Positions 27,349-35,117 of a stretch of DNA of 64,000 nucleotides are shown in pieces. Below the pieces are notes generated by a model. That model was not told where the DNA came from. It saw only the letters and a program-made list of their open reading frames with translations, and did no database searches. The stretch comes from Fibrisoma limi BUZ 3 (GTDB taxonomy: Bacteria; Bacteroidota; Bacteroidia; Cytophagales; Spirosomataceae), in assembly GCF_000296815.2 (NCBI RefSeq), contig NZ_CAIT01000004.1, forward strand, positions 744,001 to 808,000, read 5' to 3'. Numbering within the stretch: the stretch's first letter is position 1; each line of letters starts with the position of its first letter. Made by a program: the position numbers and the translations under genes.

Positions 27349-28035
27349 TTATTTACCGGTTGCTCCCAGTAGATTGTCAATGGCCGCTTTAGCTTTATAA
27401 TAAGGGTCTAGCGGGCCGAATCGACTATCTACTCCTATCCAGGCCTGTTGAATAATACCCTGCCCGTCTACTACGTAGGTCGTGGGATAGCCCGTAATGG
27501 CAAAGGAATCAGCCAGGCGCTGGGCATCAGCGACAATGTTAAAGTTGAAGGGAGTTTTCTCAAAAAATTCGGGTTTTAGCCGGTCGGTTTTGTCGGGGGT
27601 AAACCCGAAAAAGAGCACATCTTTTCCTCTGTACTCGTCAACCAGTTTATTAAGAGCTGGCATCTCTGCCCGACAGGGTGCACAGCTCATGAACCAAAAA
27701 TTGATCACGACAACCTTACCGGCTAAGGCCGCTGTATCATACGATTCACCTGTCATCGTTTTGAAGGCTGAGACAGGCGCTTTTTGGCCTTTCACACAGT
27801 CTGACCACTCCAGATAGCTTTGTTCGAGTTTCTGAGACGCGGGGCTGAAGAGCGTAAGAGATGGAAATTGATGGGGCTGGTTGCGATCGGTTGCTGCCTG
27901 TCTTGCTGTCCGTATGGTTTCGGAACACTGCTTCAGCGAACGGTTTTGAGCGTAGAGGCTGGGTTTTCCTGCCACAAGCAGGCAAACTAACGTAGAGCCG
28001 AGTACCAGAGCCGTCCGGAAGGGTGAGGAAAACAT
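27349..28035 (-). CDS. TlpA/ResA-like secreted thioredoxin
   Basis: This 228-residue protein has a signal peptide (TALVLGSTLVCLLVAGKPSLYAQ), a helical Cys-containing region, then a thioredoxin fold with KVVVINFWFMSCAPCRAEMP. The active site is CAPC, and the cis-Pro loop is GYPTTYVVD. TlpA-like proteins reduce disulphides in periplasmic proteins, for instance during cytochrome or stress-related maturation. Two further Cys in the N-terminal part (CSETIRTA, SDCVKGQ) could form a structural disulphide. It is on the same strand as the TonB-C-like gene but 152 bases apart. Confidence 0.92.
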   Translation of the reverse strand: MFSSPFRTALVLGSTLVCLLVAGKPSLYAQNRSLKQCSETIRTARQAATDRNQPHQFPSLTLFSPASQKLEQSYLEWSDCVKGQKAPVSAFKTMTGESYDTAALAGKVVVINFWFMSCAPCRAEMPALNKLVDEYRGKDVLFFGFTPDKTDRLKPEFFEKTPFNFNIVADAQRLADSFAITGYPTTYVVDGQGIIQQAWIGVDSRFGPLDPYYKAKAAIDNLLGATGK

Positions 28036-28187
28036 TGGATGTGCGTGTTTCGTGCAGACTTATCCGAATAACGAAGTCTACATGTTATTCTTTTACTCAG
28101 GCAGGCGTATTCGCTGACCATAGTGTTAACGGTGCCGAATCGCGTCAATCAACCAATTGTCAGTTAACCTACTCTGTGGCAATCAAC

Positions 28188-28664
28188 TCAGTGCTGCGTT
28201 CGGTAATACTTATCTCCTAAAACACTGATCTTTTGTAATACGATGCTGTTCGTGTGTTCGCCGTGGTAATCGGTATCAGGCGGTACGATAACCTGACCAT
28301 GCTGATGATCCCTTAGCGAGAAAACAACCGGTAAAATGTAATGACCAACGTAGCCTGGACTTAAAGGAGGAAGTCGATTAAGTGTTGATTTTACGACTGC
28401 ATCGTAGAATTTGTGGTGATCTTCCTCAGTTGGTTGTCGTATGATCTGAACGTTGCGAACATGACCTCGTTCATCAACGGAAAAGCGAGCATACACCATA
28501 AGAGCAACCTTATATTCGTCCCGGACGGAAGGGTAGGTAAGCCGCCGTCGCATGACTTTTCTGTACACCGGGTCTTTGTCGAGGGGACTAGTATCCAGCA
28601 CAGATGTATTGCCTGCTGTTAGCAGTAAGCAGAGCGTCAACGGGATGGTAAGAACGTGGATCAT
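28188..28664 (-). CDS. Secreted TonB C-terminal-like domain protein
   Basis: This 158-residue protein has a signal peptide (MIHVLTIPLTLCLLLTAG). The fold pattern YPSVRDEYKVALMVYARFSV-DERGHVRNVQII, then NRLPPLSPG and a strand ILPVVFSL, is that of the TonB C-terminal beta-alpha-beta domain. The N-terminal membrane anchor and proline linker of true TonB are missing, so it is unlikely to energise transport. Such small secreted versions are common in Cytophagales and of unknown role. It lies upstream of the thioredoxin gene on the same strand. Confidence 0.75.
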   Translation of the reverse strand: MIHVLTIPLTLCLLLTAGNTSVLDTSPLDKDPVYRKVMRRRLTYPSVRDEYKVALMVYARFSVDERGHVRNVQIIRQPTEEDHHKFYDAVVKSTLNRLPPLSPGYVGHYILPVVFSLRDHQHGQVIVPPDTDYHGEHTNSIVLQKISVLGDKYYRTQH

Positions 28665-29049
28665 CTTGTTTAGGTAGTTTCATAATAGGGGACTACGTAA
28701 ACGGCTGCCATCTTACGTTGATTGGCCTGGACTGGGTTCGCACTGGGCTCAATCCTGGGAACCTACCGACGTAGGGCGCCGTCTATGTCGTAAAGTAGTG
28801 AAAGATTGCGTTATTTTCTGTAAATCAGCGGGTAAACCGGAAAGGTCGTAGTGACTTAGTAAGGCACGTGCCATAAAGCCTGGGCGCCACCCAGGCTTAC
28901 CCCGGCGTCTGAAATAAGCAAATAGTTGAGGAAGACCAATAGCTTAAAATAGAAAGCTATAGCCATTGAGGATTGTAGGGCATTCCGAGTCCTCTGTAAG
29001 CTGCGAACGGCAGCCAGTTCGCCAGATTTCCTGGGGAGGCTTCCAGGCA
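28665..29049. other. Non-coding gap upstream of the TonB-C-like gene
   Basis: No credible gene is visible. A perfect 9-bp hairpin, AAGCCTGGG and CCCAGGCTT, lies at 28876-28898 without a T-run. The right end merges into the gene remnant described next. The GC content and many stop codons suggest decayed coding DNA. Confidence 0.5.
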
Positions 29050-29235
29050 GTTCACCAAGATTACCGCCAGAGCGGTTTCTTCTTCAGCCGAGCACTACTG
29101 GCCTGGTAATCCGCCAGCCAGTTGTAGACGTATTAGGCCCGAGCGCTACCTTGGTTGTCCAGCAAGGTAGCGCTCGGGTTATTGCCCCATGCCCCCAGCT
29201 CCACGCCCTAAGCCGTAGTAGGACGTAGCTCCCCT
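29050..29235 (-). pseudogene. Remnant of a second copy of the Ig-repeat T9SS gene
   Basis: The stretch around 29083-29130 (GCACTACTGG ... CCGCCAGCCAGTTGTAGACG) matches 30998-31050 in the intact 1357-residue gene, where the last NWLAGCQ repeat is encoded. The match continues, with changes, through TCGGGTTAT (29174), GCCCCAT and GCCGTAGTAG. It is on the same strand as the intact gene, out of frame and interrupted. Part of the homologous sequence is replaced by GC-rich heptads (29189-29209) and by a perfect hairpin (29138-29178). It lies downstream of a serine-hydrolase gene, the mirror of the order seen at the intact copy. Confidence 0.75.
29138..29178. repeat. Perfect 16-bp inverted repeat inside the remnant
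   Basis: CCCGAGCGCTACCTTG pairs exactly with CAAGGTAGCGCTCGGG across a 9-base loop. In the intact homologue (31050-31090) the same place is not palindromic: the right arm there reads CAACGTAATGGTCGGG. One arm therefore appears to have been copied from the other. Confidence 0.85.
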
Positions 29236-29351
29236 TGGCGATACCGGGCAAAGGTCTTCGCGGGTGAAGTCCTTTACGACAACACCAATGCTGACACATG
29301 AAGAGCGGGTTGTAAACCAGGTTGGCGAGCGGATTACCGTCGCTATCGTAG

Positions 29352-30650
29352 TTAAGGTTTACCCGGATACCCTAATGACTTTCTGGCTGCATAAGCGGCA
29401 TCGTACATGCCATTGAAGCATTTGATGAATGACGTAAAGCCGTCGGTCAGATCCCATAAGGGTAAGTAAGCAACTAGTGATACATCCGTGAGGGGATCGT
29501 AGGCCATCACGGCCAGATTACCTATGCGGGCCCCGTTGTGCCCGTAGCCCAGGTTGGGCGTAAATGTGCATCCTAACGCGTAGGTTGGGTTTGCCGACGA
29601 TACACTGGTCTGCATCAACTTCACGGTTTGGGGCGTCAATACGTTCTGCCCTTTCATCAGGGAGCGAATGTAGCTGTTCAGCGAAGCCATGTTGCCGTAG
29701 CCGTTACCTTCGCCCACCTGGGCGCTCATGTTATAGTCACCATACCGCTTCTGGATGTTACCGGGCAACAATTCAAGGCCTTCTACCCGGGGGCTGGGCA
29801 GTACCGTATCATCGGCCCGAACCGGGAAACGTATGGTAACCGGGATGGGTGCACCAGGTCCCACTACGTAGTCGTACAAATAATCGCCATAGGTTTTCGT
29901 AAGACCGCTTCGGGCCGAGTACACGCGTGCAATGATGTAGCTCAGGATCGAATACCCAGTGTTGCTGTAGTGGTAACCCGTACCCGGAGCGAAATAAGAA
30001 AGCTGATTGAGAATAAGCTGATGTACCATTTCCTCCGTAGTGAACTGGTGAGTTGGGTCCGCCGTTTGAACGGCTTCGGTATAGCTCATCCCATTAAATC
30101 CGGGTACGGAATCGTTGTCGACATCATACACCCCTGCACTGTGCTGCAACAACTGCTCAATGGTGATCTGATCCTTGTTGGGAAAGTTCCACTCGGCCGT
30201 AGCCGGTACGTAGGGCTGGGTGCTGCCCGGCATCAGGTCAGTGATTTTCGCTTTGTAATCCAGCCAACCGTCTTCGTACATGTTCAGGATGGCTGTGGCC
30301 GTAAAGTTCTTGGTGTTGCTGGCAAAGCGGAAGTACGTTTGAGGGGTGATGGGCGACTGGCCGGCCGGCACTGAGGATGCGAAATAGGTCTGGGATGGGG
30401 TCTGGATAAGCACGCTCATCGAGGGCACGGTGTGTCCCAGGCTGTCTTCGAGGGCTCGTCGGACACTGTCGACGGCGGCCTGGACGCGGAGCTGGTTCTG
30501 GTCATCAGGATCAGGCTCCCGGTGGTCGGCACAGGCAAACAGCAGGCCAGCAAGATTCAGCAGCAGCCACAAACGACTGGTTCGTCGGCTGATACTGCCG
30601 TGGGATGGGGCATGGCTGGCCCGCAAAAAATGCAATACGATAGTAGTCAT
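29352..30650 (-). CDS. Serine hydrolase lipoprotein (class C beta-lactamase / D,D-peptidase fold), copy 1
   Basis: This 432-residue protein has a lipobox NLAGLLFACADHRE (Cys near 40). The beta-lactamase-like catalytic pattern is SNTK (SxxK) in FRFASNTKNFTA, YSN in YHYSNTGY, and HNG in GYGHNGARIG. Family members act as D-Ala-D-Ala peptidases, esterases or beta-lactamases at the cell surface or in the periplasm. It is highly similar over its whole length to copy 2 at 36956-38353, including a 59-base identical DNA block after the lipobox. It follows the Ig-repeat gene by 59 bases on the same strand. The substrate is unknown. Confidence 0.92.
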   Translation of the reverse strand: MTTIVLHFLRASHAPSHGSISRRTSRLWLLLNLAGLLFACADHREPDPDDQNQLRVQAAVDSVRRALEDSLGHTVPSMSVLIQTPSQTYFASSVPAGQSPITPQTYFRFASNTKNFTATAILNMYEDGWLDYKAKITDLMPGSTQPYVPATAEWNFPNKDQITIEQLLQHSAGVYDVDNDSVPGFNGMSYTEAVQTADPTHQFTTEEMVHQLILNQLSYFAPGTGYHYSNTGYSILSYIIARVYSARSGLTKTYGDYLYDYVVGPGAPIPVTIRFPVRADDTVLPSPRVEGLELLPGNIQKRYGDYNMSAQVGEGNGYGNMASLNSYIRSLMKGQNVLTPQTVKLMQTSVSSANPTYALGCTFTPNLGYGHNGARIGNLAVMAYDPLTDVSLVAYLPLWDLTDGFTSFIKCFNGMYDAAYAARKSLGYPGKP

Positions 30651-30709
30651 GCGATTGGTAGGTTTCGGGGCAAATTTGCCCTTACATTGCTGTTAAAAGA
30701 TGAATGCGG

Positions 30710-33700
30710 TTAATGGCCCTGGATCACCTTTATCGTCTGCTGGTGAGAGCCTGCTCGCACACGCAATAATAACACACCACCCCAGACCGGACTAATGCGT
30801 AGATTGAGTTGCTCAACCCGGGCAGATCGTTCGATACGTTCGCCGGTTAATTGTCGCCCATTGAGATCCGTAAGCGTTAAGTCAACTGACTGGCCTTCTA
30901 CACCTTTGAGTTCCACCCTGATTTGGTGATCTGTAACAGGGTTACCCAGTAGCCTGACCTGCATACCGGCACCGATTTCCTCAACGGCGGCCCGGCGGGC
31001 ACTGCTGGTAGCCTGACAACCCGCCAGCCAGTTGTAGACGTACTGAGTCTGAGCGTTGCCTTGCTGGGCCACCAACGTAATGGTCGGGTTATCGCCCCAT
31101 AGCTGTAGCGTATAAGGGCCCGGAGCCGTAGTAGAACCTAGCTCATTGACCACCGAGAAGATGATAGGTTGGGTGTTGTCCTGGCCGGCGTACTGAGGTT
31201 GCAAGCTGATTTTGTAACGCTTGCTGTTGGTGGCATCCTCCAACTGGCAGTCGACCACCTCAGCCCCCGTCAGCGTAAAACCACCGGATGAGGCAGGGCA
31301 ATTAGCCAGCCAGTTATAGGTGTATTTGGCTTCGTCGCTTCCCTGCTGGGCCACCAGCGTGATGGTTGGATTGTCGCTCCACAGGTGCAGCGTGTAAGGG
31401 CCTGGAGCCGTGGTAGGACTTAGCTCATTGACCACTGAGAAACTAATGGGCTGAGTGTTGTCCTGACCAGCGTATTGAGGCTGCAAGCTGACTTTGTAGC
31501 GCTTGCCATTGCCAGCCTCTACCAACTGGCAGTCGACTACCCGCGCCCCGGTAAGGGCGAAGTCGGTAGAAGAGGCAGGGCAATTGGCGAGCCAGTTATA
31601 GGTGTACCGGGCCTGGGCGTTGCCTTGCTGGGCCACCAGTGTGATAGTTGGATTGTCTGTATATAAGCGCAGGCTGTAGGGACCGGATTGAGTAGTGGGC
31701 AAGAGCTCATTGACCACCGAGAAGCTAATCGGCTCGCCATTGATGCCCTCGTACTGGGGTGTGAAGCGCACCTGACGTTGATTCTCGCTGAGGGTCTCAC
31801 AATTCACGGCCGTCACGCCCAGAATAGCAAAGCGCTCCAGGCCAACCTCCTCCCCAATAACCGTGACTGATACGGTGGCCGTGGCCGTTCCCTTGTTCTG
31901 GGTAACCACGGTGAGTGTATAGAGCTGAACACCAGAACCCTGGGCCGTTACACTTTCCTGGAAGGGCGCCCCATAGAAGTCACCCGTTAGCGGAACCGAC
32001 TCCTGACCGTTGGTGAGCGTGTAGCTGTATAGATCCGCGTTGGTTAGCCCATCCAGCGTAGCGGTAAACTCGACCGACTGGCCTGATTTTACGGGGTTCG
32101 CCCGGGCCTGAAGGCCGGTGATGGAAAAGGCCCCAACTGTGACCGTGACCGTGCCGGTGACTGAGTAGGGAGAATCGCCGATGGTGAGCGTATAGGTCTG
32201 GAGACCGGTTCCCTGTGCGGTCAGGCGCTGACTGAAGCTCGAACCGCTGGCCGTACCAGTCTGGATGCTTCCGGCTCCGTTCGTGAGTGTGTAGTTGTAG
32301 GGAGCCGTCACGCCACTCACTGTAGCGGTGAACTCGATGGATTGGCCTGGCACAACCGATTGGGGAGAGGCCGAGAAGTTCGTCAGCGTTGGCGTGCACT
32401 GGGTCTGGGTGAAGGTAGCGGCCTCGGAATAGACCGTACAGGAACCGCTCGTGATTTTCACCCGGTACTGGCGCCCATTACCTTCGTCCCCATTGGTGGT
32501 CAGCGTAGCCGTATTATAACCTGGATACGCGCTGGCATAGGCGCTCAGCGGGTACCAACCGCCCCCGTCGTTATATTCCCACTCATACGTCAAGCCAGTT
32601 CCGTCCGCCTTCACCTCATACGTAAGCCCCTTGCCCGAGCAGGCGAATTGGTTAGTAGGCTGGACATTAATAGTGGGCGTCGGTGCGAGCGTGAACGTAG
32701 CGGGTTGAGAGAACGCTATGTTACAACTGTAACCAAAACCTACACGGTACTGGCGGCCATTCGGTTCCTCACCATTGGTGGTCAAGATGGCGGTGGATAT
32801 ACCTGAATACAAACCATTGTCGGGGCCTAAGGAAGTCCAGCCTTTGCCATCGTTATATTCCCATGCATACCCAATTACATCACCATCTACCTTGACCTCA
32901 TACGTAAGTCCCTTGCTCGAGCAGGCGGTTCGGCTGAGGGGCTGTTGGGTGATGGTGGGCGTCGGTGCGAGCGTGAAGGTAGCGGGGGTGGAATAGGTAC
33001 AACCATTATTGATTTTCACCCGGTACTGGCGGCCGGGGGTTTCAATGCCATTGGTAGTCAGTGTAGCCGTGTTGTAGCCTGGATAAAACTCGGCAAAATC
33101 ACTCAACGGCTTCCATGTATCCATGTCTGGGTCTTTGAATTCCCAGTCATAGGTCACCTGGCCCGTACTTTCAACCACCACCGTGTACTGAAGGCCATTG
33201 TTGTTGGCTGAGCAGGCAGTTCGGCTGCTCGGCTGTTGGGTAATTACCGCAGGATTTGTCGCTAGGGTGAAGGTAGCCGATTGGGAATAAAGCGTAGTGC
33301 CACAGCTGTTCGTGATTTTCAGGCGGTATTGGCGGCCGTTGGCTTCATTGCCATTGGTCGTTAGGGTAGGAGTGTCATAACCCGGATATAGTTGGGCATA
33401 CTGACCACCCAACGACACCCAGTCCGTCATATCAGGGTCTTTAAATTCCCAGTCATAGGTCACCTGGCCCGTGCTTTCAACCACCACCGTGTACTGAAGG
33501 CCATTGTTGCTGGCCGAGCAGGCAGTTCGGCTGCTCGGCTGTTGGGTAATTACCAAAGTGGGAAGCGTAAAGGTGGCCGAGTCGGAATAGATGGTACCAC
33601 AGTCGTTGATGATCTTCACCCGGTATTTACGGCCGGGGGTCTCTACTCCGTTGGCGGTCAGCGTAGCGGTAGTATAATCCGGATACGTATCAGAAAAATT

Positions 33701-34783
33701 ACTAAATGACACCCAGTCTGTCATGGTAGGGTCTTTAAATTCCCACTCGTAGGCTAAATCATCTCCATCGGCCTGTACACTGTATGTAAGCCCCTTCCCA
33801 TTACCCGAGCAGACGGTTTGGGTGATCGGCTGTCGAGTGATGACTATTTCTCTCAGTTTCGTGAAGGTGACCGAGTTGGAGTAGATGGGGCAATACCCGT
33901 TGCTAACTTTCACCCGGTATTGGCGGCCACTAGGCTCATCCCCCTTGGTGATCAAGACGGCGCTGTTGTAGCCCTGGTACGCGTTGGGGTTGGCACTCAG
34001 GGGGTACCAGTCACTACTATTACTGTCTTTATATTCCCAGTCGTAGTTGTAGCTCAGGCCTTCTTCTTGCTTTACCTGTACCCTGTAGTCGAGCCCTATG
34101 CTTGAACAGGCGATCTGGTCGGCTGGCTGTTGGGTGATGAGCGCGGTCGGCAACTTAGCCAAAGTGGCCGGCTGGGAAGTGACCGAGCCATAGTCGTTCG
34201 ACACAACCGCCCTGATCTGTACCTGGTACTGCTCACTACTGGGATCGTCATCGAAAACAGTCACCGTATTGGTATTGACACCCTGAAAGAAGGTTTGAAA
34301 CGGCAGCGGGAGCAGCGTATCCCAAGTACCTTTGTCGGGGTCATAAAACTGCCAGGCATACCTTAAGTCCGTTCCATCGGCCTGCACGCTGAATTGAATT
34401 CCATTGGCCGAGCAGACGGTTCTGCTTACGGGCTGAACCGTGATGCTGGGTGGTACTTCCTGCGTGAGCGCAGCGGGTTGGGAATAAACAATGCGGGAAT
34501 CGCTCGTACTTTTCGCCCGATACAAACGATGATTACCCGCATCCCCGCTGGTGGTCAACGTAGCAGTTTTGCTGGTTGGTTGTTTTATAATGGAGACGGT
34601 GGGCCAGGAGCCGTAGCCACTACGTCCACCGTCATCGTCCGGGTATACAAAGTACCTGAGTCCACTCTGCCCCCAGGTAGGCTGAAGACCCAACAGCCAT
34701 AGATACAATACCCACTGAAGGAAAGCCCAGCATTGGCTCGTCCTGTTTTTGCGCTGTCTTGCGGGGAAAATAAATGTTGGCAT
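30710..34783 (-). CDS. Large Ig-repeat surface protein with T9SS type A C-terminal domain
   Basis: This 1357-residue protein starts with a signal segment (WVLYLWLLGLQPTWGQS). Seven Ig-like repeats follow, each starting like TQQPSSRTACSANNNGLQYT and ending like NGRQYRVKI-x-YSxxATFT. Two PKD-like repeats come next (SGQSVEFTATLDGLTNADLY), then three near-identical repeats ending in TYNWLANCPASS. The C-terminus (LTDLNGRQLTGERI ... GVLLLRVRAG) is the secretion signal of the type IX system. Each Ig repeat has a Cys pair that could form disulphides. It is probably a surface adhesin. Repeats are very similar in DNA, so copy number may vary between strains. A remnant of a second copy lies at 29050. 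Confidence 0.92.
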   Translation of the reverse strand: MPTFIFPARQRKNRTSQCWAFLQWVLYLWLLGLQPTWGQSGLRYFVYPDDDGGRSGYGSWPTVSIIKQPTSKTATLTTSGDAGNHRLYRAKSTSDSRIVYSQPAALTQEVPPSITVQPVSRTVCSANGIQFSVQADGTDLRYAWQFYDPDKGTWDTLLPLPFQTFFQGVNTNTVTVFDDDPSSEQYQVQIRAVVSNDYGSVTSQPATLAKLPTALITQQPADQIACSSIGLDYRVQVKQEEGLSYNYDWEYKDSNSSDWYPLSANPNAYQGYNSAVLITKGDEPSGRQYRVKVSNGYCPIYSNSVTFTKLREIVITRQPITQTVCSGNGKGLTYSVQADGDDLAYEWEFKDPTMTDWVSFSNFSDTYPDYTTATLTANGVETPGRKYRVKIINDCGTIYSDSATFTLPTLVITQQPSSRTACSASNNGLQYTVVVESTGQVTYDWEFKDPDMTDWVSLGGQYAQLYPGYDTPTLTTNGNEANGRQYRLKITNSCGTTLYSQSATFTLATNPAVITQQPSSRTACSANNNGLQYTVVVESTGQVTYDWEFKDPDMDTWKPLSDFAEFYPGYNTATLTTNGIETPGRQYRVKINNGCTYSTPATFTLAPTPTITQQPLSRTACSSKGLTYEVKVDGDVIGYAWEYNDGKGWTSLGPDNGLYSGISTAILTTNGEEPNGRQYRVGFGYSCNIAFSQPATFTLAPTPTINVQPTNQFACSGKGLTYEVKADGTGLTYEWEYNDGGGWYPLSAYASAYPGYNTATLTTNGDEGNGRQYRVKITSGSCTVYSEAATFTQTQCTPTLTNFSASPQSVVPGQSIEFTATVSGVTAPYNYTLTNGAGSIQTGTASGSSFSQRLTAQGTGLQTYTLTIGDSPYSVTGTVTVTVGAFSITGLQARANPVKSGQSVEFTATLDGLTNADLYSYTLTNGQESVPLTGDFYGAPFQESVTAQGSGVQLYTLTVVTQNKGTATATVSVTVIGEEVGLERFAILGVTAVNCETLSENQRQVRFTPQYEGINGEPISFSVVNELLPTTQSGPYSLRLYTDNPTITLVAQQGNAQARYTYNWLANCPASSTDFALTGARVVDCQLVEAGNGKRYKVSLQPQYAGQDNTQPISFSVVNELSPTTAPGPYTLHLWSDNPTITLVAQQGSDEAKYTYNWLANCPASSGGFTLTGAEVVDCQLEDATNSKRYKISLQPQYAGQDNTQPIIFSVVNELGSTTAPGPYTLQLWGDNPTITLVAQQGNAQTQYVYNWLAGCQATSSARRAAVEEIGAGMQVRLLGNPVTDHQIRVELKGVEGQSVDLTLTDLNGRQLTGERIERSARVEQLNLRISPVWGGVLLLRVRAGSHQQTIKVIQGH

Positions 34784-34803
34784 AAAATTATAGAGGTAAA
34801 TAC

Positions 34804-34826
34804 GGCCAAGACCATCCGTCTTGGCC
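34804..34826. other. Small hairpin upstream of the Ig-repeat gene
   Basis: GGCCAAGA pairs with TCTTGGCC across a 7-base loop, about 20 bases before the start codon. It could be a leader structure or a weak terminator of upstream transcription. No T-run is present. Confidence 0.4.
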
Positions 34827-34904
34827 TGTAGCAGAGGTTTCTAAATTGTGCTGTTTCGATAGATCCGCGATAGCCTAGAGCTTAATAGAATGGCTTAGGG
34901 TGCT

Positions 34905-35040
34905 TTAGACCGGGTAACCGGCGTAGTATATCCACCGGACGTAGGTTATGAAAGAGGCATCGCTCTTGGAGAAGTCCTGCAGCGACAGCAGAGCTACTCC
35001 GCGATGACTCCGTTGTTGTACCTCGGATTGTACGTTATTG
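34905..35040 (-). pseudogene. Remnant of a third serine-hydrolase copy
   Basis: On the minus strand one frame reads VALLSLQDFSKSDASF ... WIYYAGYP, matching the C-terminus of copy 2 (SVVAMLPLWDFSRGIDSF ... MYYAAYAAKGALGYP). Just upstream another frame reads ITYNPRYNNGVIAE then a stop, matching VMTYDPNTDVSVVA. A frameshift and the lack of upstream coding sequence show decay. It lies between the Cry-like gene and the Ig-repeat gene, so a serine hydrolase gene once followed the Cry-like gene. Confidence 0.78.
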
Positions 35041-35117
35041 GGCTACTGTTGTCTGGGTAGCAAATCCCCTTTCCCGAGCCGTCAGGAAAATTAGTCATTT
35101 GGCTTGAAGCAGACTGG

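Noticed and set aside
28876-28898. Riboswitch or terminator in the 28.7-29.0 kb gap
   Set aside because: Only a lone 9-bp hairpin without U-run or conserved aptamer sequence.
29084-29299. 71-codon minus-strand open frame as a gene
   Set aside because: It runs through the remnant of the Ig-repeat gene in a wrong frame and contains repeat DNA.
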